Shown here in pieces: positions 51,896 to 60,195 of a DNA stretch of 64,000 bases. Source of the DNA: Vibrio methylphosphonaticus. GTDB lineage: Bacteria > Pseudomonadota > Gammaproteobacteria > Enterobacterales > Vibrionaceae. Each line of letters opens with the position of its first letter. Position 1 is the stretch's first letter. Under the pieces are notes generated by a model. The model was not told where the DNA came from, searched no databases, and worked only from the letters and a program-made list of their open reading frames with translations. Position numbers and translations under genes: made by a program. The DNA is taken from contig NZ_JAMKMS010000013.1 of assembly GCF_023634655.1 (NCBI RefSeq), forward strand, positions 81,325 to 145,324, read 5' to 3'.

Positions 51896-51935
51896 AACAC
51901 CTCAATTTGAGTCATCAAGTTGAGGTGTTTTTTCT
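51896..51935 (+). terminator. Terminator after folD
   Basis: Ten-base arms AACACCTCAA/TTGAGGTGTT (51896-51905, 51920-51929) are followed by a T-run. Confidence 0.88.
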
Positions 51936-52097
51936 TTTAACACATATAAATCAATACAATAGTTATCCCTGACTCTCATTTTTCCCCAATATACATTTTG
52001 ACAATTGGCATTTTGCACTTAGGTCACGGTTTTTCGTCCTTTCCTCAGATAGAACTAGGCGAAGTGAAAATAATAATGAATTATGAGGATAGACACT

Positions 52098-52349
52098 ATG
52101 TACAAAAAGAATGCCACCATTACTGCTGAAAGCGGCCTTCACACACGTCCTGCTGCCCTGTTTGTTAAAGAGGCAAAGAAATATTCTGAAGACGTAGAAA
52201 TCACCTCCCACGGCAAAACTGCTACCGCTAAAAACCTCTTCAAGATCCAAACACTAAACTTAGTTAAAGGCACGGAAGTAACAGTGCAATCCTCCAATCG
52301 CCAAGCCGTTGATGAACTCACTCGCTTTTTGGAAGGTGTAACTGGCTAG
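52098..52349 (+). CDS. Second HPr-family phosphocarrier
   Basis: 83-residue HPr paralogue, unlinked to other PTS genes. His15 is kept in 'SGLHTRPAALFVKEAK', but the position of Ser46 is Asn ('TATAKNLFKIQTLNLVKG'). It is about 60 percent identical by eye to the ptsH product at 38499. ATG 52098 has AGGA ten bases upstream; an ATG at 52083 overlaps that site and is rejected. It is monocistronic with its own terminator. It could feed a specialised EII, compete with HPr, or act as a regulatory phosphoacceptor; the partner is unknown. Confidence 0.9.
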   Translation: MYKKNATITAESGLHTRPAALFVKEAKKYSEDVEITSHGKTATAKNLFKIQTLNLVKGTEVTVQSSNRQAVDELTRFLEGVTG

Positions 52350-52394
52350 GTAACGCATAAGGTCGTCGTTGATAGAAACCAGAATAGATAATAT

Positions 52395-52430
52395 AAAGGC
52401 CTTAAGATAAAAATTCTTAAGGCCTTTTTG
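52395..52430 (+). terminator. Terminator after second HPr gene
   Basis: 13-bp stem AAAGGCCTTAAGA/TCTTAAGGCCTTT (52395-52407, 52415-52427) plus T-run. Confidence 0.92.
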
Positions 52431-52479
52431 TATGGTTCTTGTGATTGATACAAAACTATCAATACAGATCTAACGCGTA

Positions 52480-53457
52480 TTAATCCATTGCAATACGGTC
52501 AGCTAAATGACTCACAGCGAGTGCAAAATAATACGAGCGATTCCACTTCATTAGTACATTGTAATTGTTATAAACCAAGTACACGCGACCATTTTCGTCA
52601 TCAGGCATAATTAACCAGGCTTTAATGTCTTCATCTAGCTGTGGCAGTGGACGGCCATCGTAACGAGTGACGCCAAGCTTACTCCACTCTTGAAGATACT
52701 TACCTTTTTCAGCCTCTCGCCCTTGTAGCTCGGGTGAAATGCCGTGAGGGACTTTAACTTGGCGTCCCCATGTATAACTGTCATCCCATCCCGACTGGGC
52801 AAGATAATTGGCAGTCGACGCAAAGACATCGGCTTCTGAGTTCCAAATATCCTTTTTACCATCACCGTTACCATCAGCAGCAAAATTAAGGAAAGAGCTA
52901 GGCATGAACTGACTTTGCCCCATCGCGCCTGCCCATGAGCCTTTCATTTTATCCGGAGCAATATGTCCTTGATCCAAAATAGTCAGCGCGGCGAGTGCTT
53001 CTTTACGGAAAAAGGCTTCGCGTCGCCCTTCGTAAGCCAAGGTCGACAACGCATCAATAACGCGATAGTTGCCCGTAAACGTACCAAAGTTGCTCTCTAC
53101 GCCCCAAAGCGCGACGATAAAGCGAGATTGAACACCATATTCATCCGCGACCTGCTGAAGTTCAGCGTAATATTTTTGGTGCAATTCTTTGGCTTTTTTG
53201 ACTTTCCAGTCTGGCACGGCTCGCGGTATGTATTCGTCTAGCGTTAGCTTTTTCTCTGGTTGATTTCGATCGGCCGTCACCGCTCTTGGCTTAAACTCAA
53301 CGCCTTGAAATGCTTCTGTTAAGATCTGTTGCGAGATACCTAACGACTTTGCTTCTTGCTTTAAGCCTTCAACGTACTCTTCAAAGCTTCCTTTTTCTGA
53401 TGCTAGTACGCTCGCTGATAAGCTAACGCCTAACACAACTGATAACATTCTTTTCAA
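52480..53457 (-). CDS. Lytic murein transglycosylase, MltB family
   Basis: 325-residue periplasmic enzyme cutting peptidoglycan between MurNAc and GlcNAc with 1,6-anhydro product. A signal peptide ends near 'SASVLASEKG' with no lipobox, so unlike E. coli MltB it should be soluble. The catalytic Glu is in 'ALWGVESNFGTFTGNY' near 120, followed by 'GSWAGAMGQSQFMPSSF' and 'AADGNGDGKKDIWNSEADVF'. It follows ycgL by 38 bases on the same strand. Confidence 0.92.
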   Translation of the reverse strand: MKRMLSVVLGVSLSASVLASEKGSFEEYVEGLKQEAKSLGISQQILTEAFQGVEFKPRAVTADRNQPEKKLTLDEYIPRAVPDWKVKKAKELHQKYYAELQQVADEYGVQSRFIVALWGVESNFGTFTGNYRVIDALSTLAYEGRREAFFRKEALAALTILDQGHIAPDKMKGSWAGAMGQSQFMPSSFLNFAADGNGDGKKDIWNSEADVFASTANYLAQSGWDDSYTWGRQVKVPHGISPELQGREAEKGKYLQEWSKLGVTRYDGRPLPQLDEDIKAWLIMPDDENGRVYLVYNNYNVLMKWNRSYYFALAVSHLADRIAMD

Positions 53458-53495
53458 AGTGCCCTCCCCAGAGCGTCTTCACCGATTTGTCTTTA

Positions 53496-53774
53496 TTATT
53501 TTTTCTGCGCCTTTTTTTGCTCTTTATAAGTGTCGAGCAAATTCTCTTGCGGCGGTGGCAACTGTAAGAAAAAACCCTCATTTTGTAATGACTGTTTAAC
53601 GATATCTACATCCACTTGGGCAAGCGTTCGGCCATCCAATTTTACTACCATAACTAACGTTGGTTTTCCGAACATTTCAAGTAAGGCGTCAGGAACCTGT
53701 GAAAAGTCATCTTTCGTAGTGATATAGAGGTAAGCCCCTTGCTTTTTTGCACTTTTATAAATTGAACAAAGCAT
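53496..53774 (-). CDS. ycgL: YcgL family protein
   Basis: 92-residue small protein with the family features 'CSIYKSAKKQGAYLYITTKD', 'ALLEMFGKPTLVM' and 'FFLQLPPPQENLLD'. Function unknown. It diverges from minCDE, as in E. coli and other gammaproteobacteria, and leads into the transglycosylase gene. Confidence 0.93.
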   Translation of the reverse strand: MLCSIYKSAKKQGAYLYITTKDDFSQVPDALLEMFGKPTLVMVVKLDGRTLAQVDVDIVKQSLQNEGFFLQLPPPQENLLDTYKEQKKAQKK

Positions 53775-53953
53775 TGATATGTCTCTTTTGTCACCGCTGT
53801 TTTTGTTGAAAAAAAGGCGATGCAGGTTGTTTAATCGAAAATGAGAGTAAATTATCTATTTGCGAGCAAGATAGCTTGCTGTCTTTAGTGTTGAAATATA
53901 ACATGATTAGCCTAACCTAAAGCAATGTCATTGGCACAAGGATTTGATCATTA

Positions 53954-54616
53954 ATGTCACCATCCCCTGATTTGAAAGGCAGTAGCTTCACCTTATCGGT
54001 GTTGCATCTTTCTGACAACGATGTGTCTAAAGCCGTTCACTTTTTACAAGAAAAAGTTAAACAAGCTCCGACTTTTTTTGCTGCGGCGCCCGTTGTCTTA
54101 AATATCAGCCAAGTCCACGACGATATCGCGTTTCTCGACCTAAAACTAGGCATCGAAGAAGCCGGAATGATCCCAGTCGGTGTGACGGGTTGCAAAGATA
54201 AACGTACCCAAAATCTAGCATCTGAGGCTGGATTTGCCATTATGACGGCAAGTAAAACGCCAGCTAAAGCGCCGGCAAAAATGGAGCCAACCAAAATAAT
54301 TCGTACTCCCGTACGCTCAGGCCAACAAGTTTATGCCAAAAATGGCGACTTGGTGATTTTAAGCCACGTGAGTGCCGGTGCTGAAGTGATTGCTGACGGT
54401 ACCATCCATATTCATGGCACACTCCGAGGGCGCGCGATTGCAGGCGCTAGCGGCTCCACTGAAGCAAAAATACTCTGCCACGATTTACAAGCTGAACTAG
54501 TATCCATTGCAGGTAACTACTGGCTTAGCGACCAGATTGAAAGCGAATACTGGGGAAAAAAAGTCATGTTTGGCATGACAGACGATAGCCTCAGATTTGA
54601 CATTCTCACGATATAG
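53954..54616 (+). CDS. minC: Septum-site inhibitor MinC
   Basis: Inhibits FtsZ polymerisation away from mid-cell. 220 residues: N-terminal FtsZ-antagonising domain (1-100), a linker rich in Lys, Ala and Pro ('SKTPAKAPAKMEPTK') and the C-terminal beta-helix ('GDLVILSHVSAGAEVIADG', 'HGTLRGRAIAGA') that binds MinD. First of minCDE, 19 bases before minD. Confidence 0.96.
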   Translation: MSPSPDLKGSSFTLSVLHLSDNDVSKAVHFLQEKVKQAPTFFAAAPVVLNISQVHDDIAFLDLKLGIEEAGMIPVGVTGCKDKRTQNLASEAGFAIMTASKTPAKAPAKMEPTKIIRTPVRSGQQVYAKNGDLVILSHVSAGAEVIADGTIHIHGTLRGRAIAGASGSTEAKILCHDLQAELVSIAGNYWLSDQIESEYWGKKVMFGMTDDSLRFDILTI

Positions 54617-54635
54617 AAATTAAGGAATAAGAATA

Positions 54636-55448
54636 ATGGCCCGCATTATTGTTGTAACATCAGGAAAAGGTGGCGTAGGGAAAACAACCTCTAGCGCTGC
54701 TATCGCCTCTGGTCTTGCATTAAAAGGTAAGAAAACGGCAGTGATTGATTTTGATATTGGTTTGCGTAACCTCGATCTAATCATGGGCTGTGAGCGTCGC
54801 GTTGTTTATGACTTCGTTAATGTCATCAATGGTGAAGCGACGTTGAATCAAGCGCTGATCAAAGATAAGCGTACTGATAACCTCTTTATTCTTCCAGCTT
54901 CACAAACTCGCGATAAAGATGCACTAACACGTGATGGTGTGCGTCGCGTACTCGATGACCTTGATGAGATGGGCTTTGACTTTGTCATTTGTGACTCACC
55001 AGCGGGCATTGAGCAAGGGGCGTTAATGGCCCTGTACTTCGCAGATGAAGCCATTGTGACCACAAACCCAGAAGTATCTTCTGTGCGAGATTCAGACCGA
55101 ATCCTTGGCATTCTCGACTCTAAATCCAGACGAGCAGAAGAAAGCTTAGAACCTGTCAAACAGCACCTACTGTTAACTCGTTACAACCCAACTCGCGTCA
55201 ATCAAGGTGAAATGCTGTCGGTTGAAGATGTTGAAGAAATTTTGCACATTTCATTACTTGGCGTGATTCCAGAGAGTCAAGCGGTGTTGAACGCCTCAAA
55301 CAAAGGTGTGCCGGTAATTTTCGACAATGAGTCAGACGCCGGATTGGCCTATAATGACACGGTTGAGCGCTTATTAGGAGAGCAGGTGGATTTCCGCTTC
55401 CTAACCGAGCAGAAGAAGGGTATTTTCAAACGTCTATTTGGGGGTTAA
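54636..55448 (+). CDS. minD: Septum-site ATPase MinD
   Basis: Membrane-cycling ATPase that recruits MinC and oscillates with MinE. Deviant Walker A 'SGKGGVGKTTSSAA', switch 'DFDIGLRNLDLIMG', 'CDSPAGIEQGA' and a C-terminal amphipathic membrane-targeting helix 'KKGIFKRLFGG'. 270 residues, as in E. coli. Confidence 0.98.
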   Translation: MARIIVVTSGKGGVGKTTSSAAIASGLALKGKKTAVIDFDIGLRNLDLIMGCERRVVYDFVNVINGEATLNQALIKDKRTDNLFILPASQTRDKDALTRDGVRRVLDDLDEMGFDFVICDSPAGIEQGALMALYFADEAIVTTNPEVSSVRDSDRILGILDSKSRRAEESLEPVKQHLLLTRYNPTRVNQGEMLSVEDVEEILHISLLGVIPESQAVLNASNKGVPVIFDNESDAGLAYNDTVERLLGEQVDFRFLTEQKKGIFKRLFGG

Positions 55449-55451
55449 TGC

Positions 55452-55715
55452 ATGTCATTACTTGAATTTTTCCGCCCACAAAAGAAAAACTCGGCAAATC
55501 TTGCCAAAGAACGACTGCAAATCATTGTCGCAGAGCGCCGCAGTGAAGGGTCGCCATCGCCTTCTTACTTACCGCAGTTGAAAGAAGATATTCTGAAGGT
55601 CATTGCTAAATACGTGGACGTGGACCCATCAATGGTTGATCTTTCATTTGAGCATAAAGATGACGATATCTCTGTACTCGAACTGAATGTTCAATTGCCT
55701 GAGGATGAAAGGTAA
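55452..55715 (+). CDS. minE: Cell-division topological factor MinE
   Basis: 87-residue activator of MinD ATPase that sets the pole-to-pole oscillation. N-terminal membrane/MinD-binding part 'MSLLEFFRPQKKNSANLAKE' with 'RLQIIVAERR', followed by the dimeric beta-alpha-beta topology domain. Begins three bases after minD. Confidence 0.97.
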   Translation: MSLLEFFRPQKKNSANLAKERLQIIVAERRSEGSPSPSYLPQLKEDILKVIAKYVDVDPSMVDLSFEHKDDDISVLELNVQLPEDER

Positions 55716-55760
55716 GCACCCCCTTATTCTAAATAAGGTAGAGAGCTCATCTTTGAAAGC

Positions 55761-55790
55761 TAAGGCTCAATCACTTCTGATTGAGCCTTA
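55761..55790. terminator. Perfect 13-bp hairpin between minE and rfaH
   Basis: TAAGGCTCAATCA (55761-55773) and TGATTGAGCCTTA (55778-55790) enclose a CTTC loop. Neither side has a proper T-run, so it may act as a bidirectional pause, RNA-stability or Rho-assisted element between the convergent genes. Confidence 0.6.
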
Positions 55791-55804
55791 CAATAACTCC
55801 TGCT

Positions 55805-56299
55805 TTATAGATCAAGATCTTTATTATCAATGCTCACTGGTACAGGCTTGCTGATTAGATTGACCAACATAATCGAACGCGTATCGCCATCCTTCTCTTG
55901 AAAAATCGCATCAATACCTGAAAATTGACCCGCCGTCACTCGAACTTTTTGCCCGACATCAGGGAGTGCGCCTTCTTCCGCTTCAACATGCGAGTAAACC
56001 GCTTGCTGAAGCTCAAATACCAGATCCCCTTGAACCTCTGTTGGCTGGGCACCAAAACGAATAAAATCCACCACGCCTCGCGTTGAGCGTATCGTGGTAA
56101 AAGAGGGACCAGCTTCAAAATCAAACTGAATAAAAATGTACGAAGGAAACAACGGTTCTTTGACCTTTTGTCTTTTTCCTCGTCGGATTCTTTCCACTTC
56201 AACTTCAGGGTAATAGCATTGTAAGCCTTGATTTTCTAGGTGGAGTTTTGCTCTCACTTGCTCACCGCGCTTACAATACAGTAAATACCAACGTTTCAT
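55805..56299 (-). CDS. rfaH: Transcription antitermination factor RfaH
   Basis: NusG paralogue that binds paused RNA polymerase at ops elements and couples transcription to translation in long envelope and polysaccharide operons. NGN domain 'RWYLLYCKRGEQVRAKLHLE', 'RGKRQKVKEPLFPSYIFIQF' and KOW part 'VRVTAGQFSGIDAIFQEKDG'. From ATG 56299 it is 164 residues, aligned with E. coli (162). A GTG three codons earlier has the better-spaced AAGG, so the start is not settled. Confidence 0.95.
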   Translation of the reverse strand: MKRWYLLYCKRGEQVRAKLHLENQGLQCYYPEVEVERIRRGKRQKVKEPLFPSYIFIQFDFEAGPSFTTIRSTRGVVDFIRFGAQPTEVQGDLVFELQQAVYSHVEAEEGALPDVGQKVRVTAGQFSGIDAIFQEKDGDTRSIMLVNLISKPVPVSIDNKDLDL

Positions 56300-56620
56300 T
56301 GTGTTCACTTAGCCTTAATTTTTATAGTTCGCCTGCACTAACTGCCTTATATCGTACCACAAAGGCAACTTTTCCTAATAGGCAGTAGGGGGCTTCTTAC
56401 AGTGCTTTATAGACAAAACAGTCACTTGCAACGCAATAAAAGTGAAATATTAGTTTCCAGCACGCTGTTTTCGTGCTCTTCCAGTTAAAAATTCTTACAA
56501 TTTAAGCACTTAGTGAAAACATTCATATTGGCTATAAAACAACCCTATTGCAGTTATTAATTTTGTTATGTATATCTTGGTGCACATTATATTCTTTCAT
56601 AACTAAAATTAGTAAAACTT
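56300..56620. other. rfaH-dtp divergent region
   Basis: 321 AT-rich bases. A plausible plus-strand promoter is TTGCAG (near 56552), 17 bases, TATATC. No ORF or terminator is supported. Confidence 0.5.
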
Positions 56621-58012
56621 ATGACAGCACAACACAACATTTTAGGTCACCCTCGGGGGCTGTTTTTACTGTTTGGTACTGAGCTATGGGAACGTTTTTC
56701 CTATTATGCGATGCGTGCCATTTTGGTCCTTTTCCTGACTGACGCAACGATGAATGGCGGTATGGGTTGGTCCACTAAAGATGCTCTGGACTTATATGGC
56801 ATCTATACTGGACTGGTTTATATTACCCCTCTCATCGGTGGTTGGATTGCTGACAACTACTTAGGTCAGCGTCGCTCGATCATCATCGGTGGTGTACTCA
56901 TGGCTGCGGGACAATTTACCCTAGCTATGCCAGTCGGTGCGATTGGACTGCCAGCAGAACAAGCGTTCTACTTAGGGTTGGCTCTGTTGATTGCTGGTAA
57001 TGGTATGTTCAAACCAAACATATCAACAATGGTGGGCGATCTTTATAAAGATGGTGACAACCGTCGTGATGGCGCATTTACCATTTTCTATATGGGCATT
57101 AACTTAGGCTCACTGTTAGCGGGCATCGCTTCTGGTTCAGTAACAGGCTCTTACGGATGGCGTGCTGGCTTCCTGATTGCCGGCATCGGCATGGTGATCA
57201 GTATTATTATGCAACTGACAATGTCTAAATCATGGTTAGGCGATATTGGTACGGTTCCTGCGGCCGCGCGAGCGAGAGCACTGAATAAAAACAAAACGAA
57301 AGCGCCGTTAACTCGCGAAGAGCTAGATCGCCTTAAAGTCATTCTTATCATGGGCTTGTTTGTTATTGTATTCTGGGCAGGTTTTGAACAAGCTGGTGGC
57401 TTGATGAACATCTACACGCAGCAATATACCGACCGAATGATTGGTAGTTTTGAAGTCCCTGCGGCTTGGTTCCAATCTCTTAACCCATTCTTTGTCATTA
57501 CGCTTGCCCCCGTTCTAGCAGCGCTTTGGGTTAAACTGGGTAAACGTGAACCTAACTCTCCAGTTAAATTTGCTCTAGCACTTTTCTTCCTTGCACTGGG
57601 TTTCTTGTGCATGGTAGGTGCGGTAATGGAGCAAGGCGGTGACACCAACGTGAAAACGTCGATGCTATGGCTAGTGGGTGCGTTCTTCTTCCACACGTTG
57701 GGTGAACTGTGTATTTCTCCTATTGGTCTGTCACTGGTCACCAAGCTCGCTCCACTTCGTCTTGCTTCACTGATGATGGGTGCATGGTTTGGCTTCAACG
57801 CGATTGCAAACTACGTAGCAGGCTTGATTGGCTCACATGTTGGTGAGTTAGGCGCAATGTCTATCTTCGGTGGTATTGCAATCACTGCGGTTATTTCCGG
57901 CGTTATCTTGCTGCTGTGCGCAAACACACTGGTAAAATGGATGCACGGTGCAGAGCAACCTGCAGCATCAAACGCTCAAGAAGTCGAAGAGCAACAAGCT
58001 CAAATCGCCTAA
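56621..58012 (+). CDS. POT-family proton-dependent peptide transporter
   Basis: 463-residue MFS transporter of the POT/PTR group importing di- and tripeptides with protons. The signature 'ELWERFSYYAMRAILVLFL' (ExxERFxYY) is intact at residues 16-34. 'GIYTGLVYITPLIGGWIAD' and 'FTIFYMGINLGSLLAGIASG' are the PTR family motifs, and about 12-14 hydrophobic helices are visible. The C-terminal tail is hydrophilic and Glu/Gln-rich. It resembles the DtpA/DtpB group; which one is not resolvable here. Single-gene unit with its own terminator. Confidence 0.93.
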   Translation: MTAQHNILGHPRGLFLLFGTELWERFSYYAMRAILVLFLTDATMNGGMGWSTKDALDLYGIYTGLVYITPLIGGWIADNYLGQRRSIIIGGVLMAAGQFTLAMPVGAIGLPAEQAFYLGLALLIAGNGMFKPNISTMVGDLYKDGDNRRDGAFTIFYMGINLGSLLAGIASGSVTGSYGWRAGFLIAGIGMVISIIMQLTMSKSWLGDIGTVPAAARARALNKNKTKAPLTREELDRLKVILIMGLFVIVFWAGFEQAGGLMNIYTQQYTDRMIGSFEVPAAWFQSLNPFFVITLAPVLAALWVKLGKREPNSPVKFALALFFLALGFLCMVGAVMEQGGDTNVKTSMLWLVGAFFFHTLGELCISPIGLSLVTKLAPLRLASLMMGAWFGFNAIANYVAGLIGSHVGELGAMSIFGGIAITAVISGVILLLCANTLVKWMHGAEQPAASNAQEVEEQQAQIA

Positions 58013-58042
58013 TTGATGCGAACAAAATAGAACTATAATAAA

Positions 58043-58073
58043 AAACGCCACCCTAGGTAGGGTGGCGTTTTTT
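58043..58073 (+). terminator. Terminator after the peptide transporter
   Basis: 12-bp stem AAACGCCACCCT/AGGGTGGCGTTT (58043-58054, 58059-58070) with AGGT loop and a T-run. Confidence 0.92.
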
Positions 58074-58151
58074 ATGCTTAACAGCCAATAATCTTGAATG
58101 ACCCCGAAGCTTCAATACAGAAAGTCAAAGGCTCGTAAGTCGTAAGTTATC

Positions 58152-58209
58152 AGTTAGCTTGAGCTATAAGTTAGCCTGAGCTATAAACCTTTAGTTAGCT
58201 TGAGCTACA
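58152..58209. repeat. Three 17-bp repeats abutting the hemH stop codon
   Basis: AGTTAGCTTGAGCTATA-like units occupy 58152-58168, 58169-58185 and, after seven bases, 58193-58209. The last overlaps the final hemH codons and stop. Confidence 0.88.
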
Positions 58210-59164
58210 AGCTTGCTTGAACTAGGTCTACCATCATGTCGATATGAAGTTCTGAGTCGTTCAAACACTCGATATATTGATATGACTCACCACCGGCGTC
58301 GACAAAAATATCACGACACTCCACCGCGATCTCTTCTAACGTCTCTAAACAATCAACAGAGAAAGCGGGTGTAATCACGTTTAAACGCTTAATGCCTTGA
58401 TTAGGCAATACTTCCAACGTCTTTGCTGTGTATGGCTGTAACCACTCTTCACGTCCAAAAATAGATTGGTAACTCATTCCTATCTGAGAATCGTCCAAGC
58501 CTAACTCTTGCGCCAACAACGTCGTCGTTTGTTCACAATGCTGAGGGTATACATCACCATTATCAGCATAGCGTTTTGGGATACCATGGTAAGAGCAAAG
58601 CAGATAGTCTTGCCCATGTTTGTCCCAGTGTGCACGCACTTTTTGTGCGAGCGCTTTGATGTAAAGCGGATGCTGATAATAATCTCGAATAAAGTCGACA
58701 CTCGGTATTGTTGGAAATGACTTACACGCTTTTGCTAATCCATCAAAAACAGCTGCGCTGGTTGTGCCGGAATATTGTGGGTACAAAGGCAATACAATCA
58801 CTTTCTCTACGCCTTGCTCTAGCAAAGAGGACACCCCCTGCTTAAGCGATGGGTTACCATAAGTCATTCCTAGCTCTACTGGTACATTTAGACGCTCCTG
58901 AAGCGCTTTTACTTGCCTTACTGAGTGCACCATTAAAGGCGAGCCTTCATCCATCCACACTGACTGGTAGAGCTTTGCCACTTTTGGCGAGCGAATTGGC
59001 AAAATCACACCATGCAAAATGGGGCACCACAGCCAACGAGTCATATCTACGACTCTATGATCATGTAAAAACTCACCTAAGAATGCGCGCACTGCTTTTG
59101 GTGTCGGCGCATCTGGAGTGCCTAGGTTAACCAAGAGTACTCCTGTTTTTGGTGCCATGCTCAT
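58205..59164 (-). CDS. hemH: Ferrochelatase HemH
   Basis: Inserts ferrous iron into protoporphyrin IX, the last step of haem synthesis. 319 residues, near the E. coli 320. N-terminal 'TGVLLVNLGTPDAPTPKAV', the metal-site His in 'LLCSYHGIPKRY', and 'ITPAFSVDCLETLEEIA' with the conserved Glu. AAGGAAG precedes ATG 59164; an ATG two codons later is also possible. It follows adk on the same strand across a terminator. Confidence 0.97.
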   Translation of the reverse strand: MSMAPKTGVLLVNLGTPDAPTPKAVRAFLGEFLHDHRVVDMTRWLWCPILHGVILPIRSPKVAKLYQSVWMDEGSPLMVHSVRQVKALQERLNVPVELGMTYGNPSLKQGVSSLLEQGVEKVIVLPLYPQYSGTTSAAVFDGLAKACKSFPTIPSVDFIRDYYQHPLYIKALAQKVRAHWDKHGQDYLLCSYHGIPKRYADNGDVYPQHCEQTTTLLAQELGLDDSQIGMSYQSIFGREEWLQPYTAKTLEVLPNQGIKRLNVITPAFSVDCLETLEEIAVECRDIFVDAGGESYQYIECLNDSELHIDMMVDLVQASL

Positions 59165-59235
59165 AGACTTCCTTTTGATTTATTCAATTAACGACCGTGA
59201 TTATACCCATTGAATCTAGGATTGGATCAATAAAA

Positions 59236-59262
59236 AAAACGACCCTAAAGGGTCGTTTTTTA
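59236..59262 (-). terminator. Terminator between adk and hemH
   Basis: Stem AAAACGACCCT/AGGGTCGTTTT (59236-59246, 59249-59259) with flanking A/T runs on both sides. It should end adk transcripts on the minus strand. Confidence 0.88.
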
Positions 59263-59283
59263 ACAAGATTCACGAATCAGCAA

Positions 59284-59928
59284 TTAAGACAGTGCTTTTT
59301 CGATATCGGCGCTTACCGCGTCAACTTGCTTAGTACCATCAAACTTAAGGTATTGAGTGTTGCCTGCTTCAGCTTCTTTACCGTAGTAAGCAATCAATGG
59401 CGAAGTTTGATCATGGTAAACACCTAGACGAGCACGTACTGTCTCTTCTTTGTCGTCATCACGAACCACTAGGTCTTCACCAGTAATATCATCTTTACCT
59501 TCCACTTTAGGTGGGTTGTAAGTCACGTGGTAAGTACGACCTGACGCTAGATGCGCACGACGACCCGCCATGCGATCAACAATCACGCTATCCGCTACGT
59601 CAAATTCAATCACGTAATCAACGTTAACGCCCATTTCTTTTAGGCCGTCAGCTTGAGGAATAGTGCGAGGGAAACCATCTAGCAAGAAACCTTTCTCACA
59701 ATCGTCTTGAGCAATACGCTCTTTAATAAGACCTAAGATGATTTCATCTGAAACAAGTTGACCTGCATCGATAACCGCTTTCGCTTTCTTACCAAGCTCA
59801 GTGCCTGCTTTGATCGCTGCACGAAGCATATCACCAGTAGAAATTTGAGGAATCCCGTATTTTTCCATGATGAATTGAGCTTGTGTGCCTTTACCAGCAC
59901 CTGGAGCACCTAGAAGAATGATGCGCAT
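59284..59928 (-). CDS. adk: Adenylate kinase
   Basis: Interconverts ATP+AMP and 2 ADP. 214 residues, identical in length to E. coli. P-loop 'LLGAPGAGKGTQAQFI', AMP site 'STGDMLRAAI', 'FLLDGFPRTIPQAD', and a long-form LID domain ('RRAHLASGRTYHVTYNPP') without the Cys zinc motif. AGAGGAAAC before ATG. htpG lies upstream on the same strand, as in E. coli. Confidence 0.98.
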   Translation of the reverse strand: MRIILLGAPGAGKGTQAQFIMEKYGIPQISTGDMLRAAIKAGTELGKKAKAVIDAGQLVSDEIILGLIKERIAQDDCEKGFLLDGFPRTIPQADGLKEMGVNVDYVIEFDVADSVIVDRMAGRRAHLASGRTYHVTYNPPKVEGKDDITGEDLVVRDDDKEETVRARLGVYHDQTSPLIAYYGKEAEAGNTQYLKFDGTKQVDAVSADIEKALS

Positions 59929-60195
59929 GTTGTTTCCTCTTATAAATAAAAAGACTTTATACCGAAGCTCACAATCAAAGCATGGCTTTGAATAGCGTAT
60001 CGACGATAAGTTTCGGTATAAAAGTGATATGTATGATTATTCAAGCGTCGCATTCTAGCATAGAAAATTCTTGCTTGGAGTGAAATACGACTAAAGAATA
60101 CCCGCAGAAAAGATAAAGTTACCTAAAAACGAGATCCTTACTACGAAAAAACAATGAGCTCAGCACGCTGAGCCCATTGATTTCAATAAACGTGA

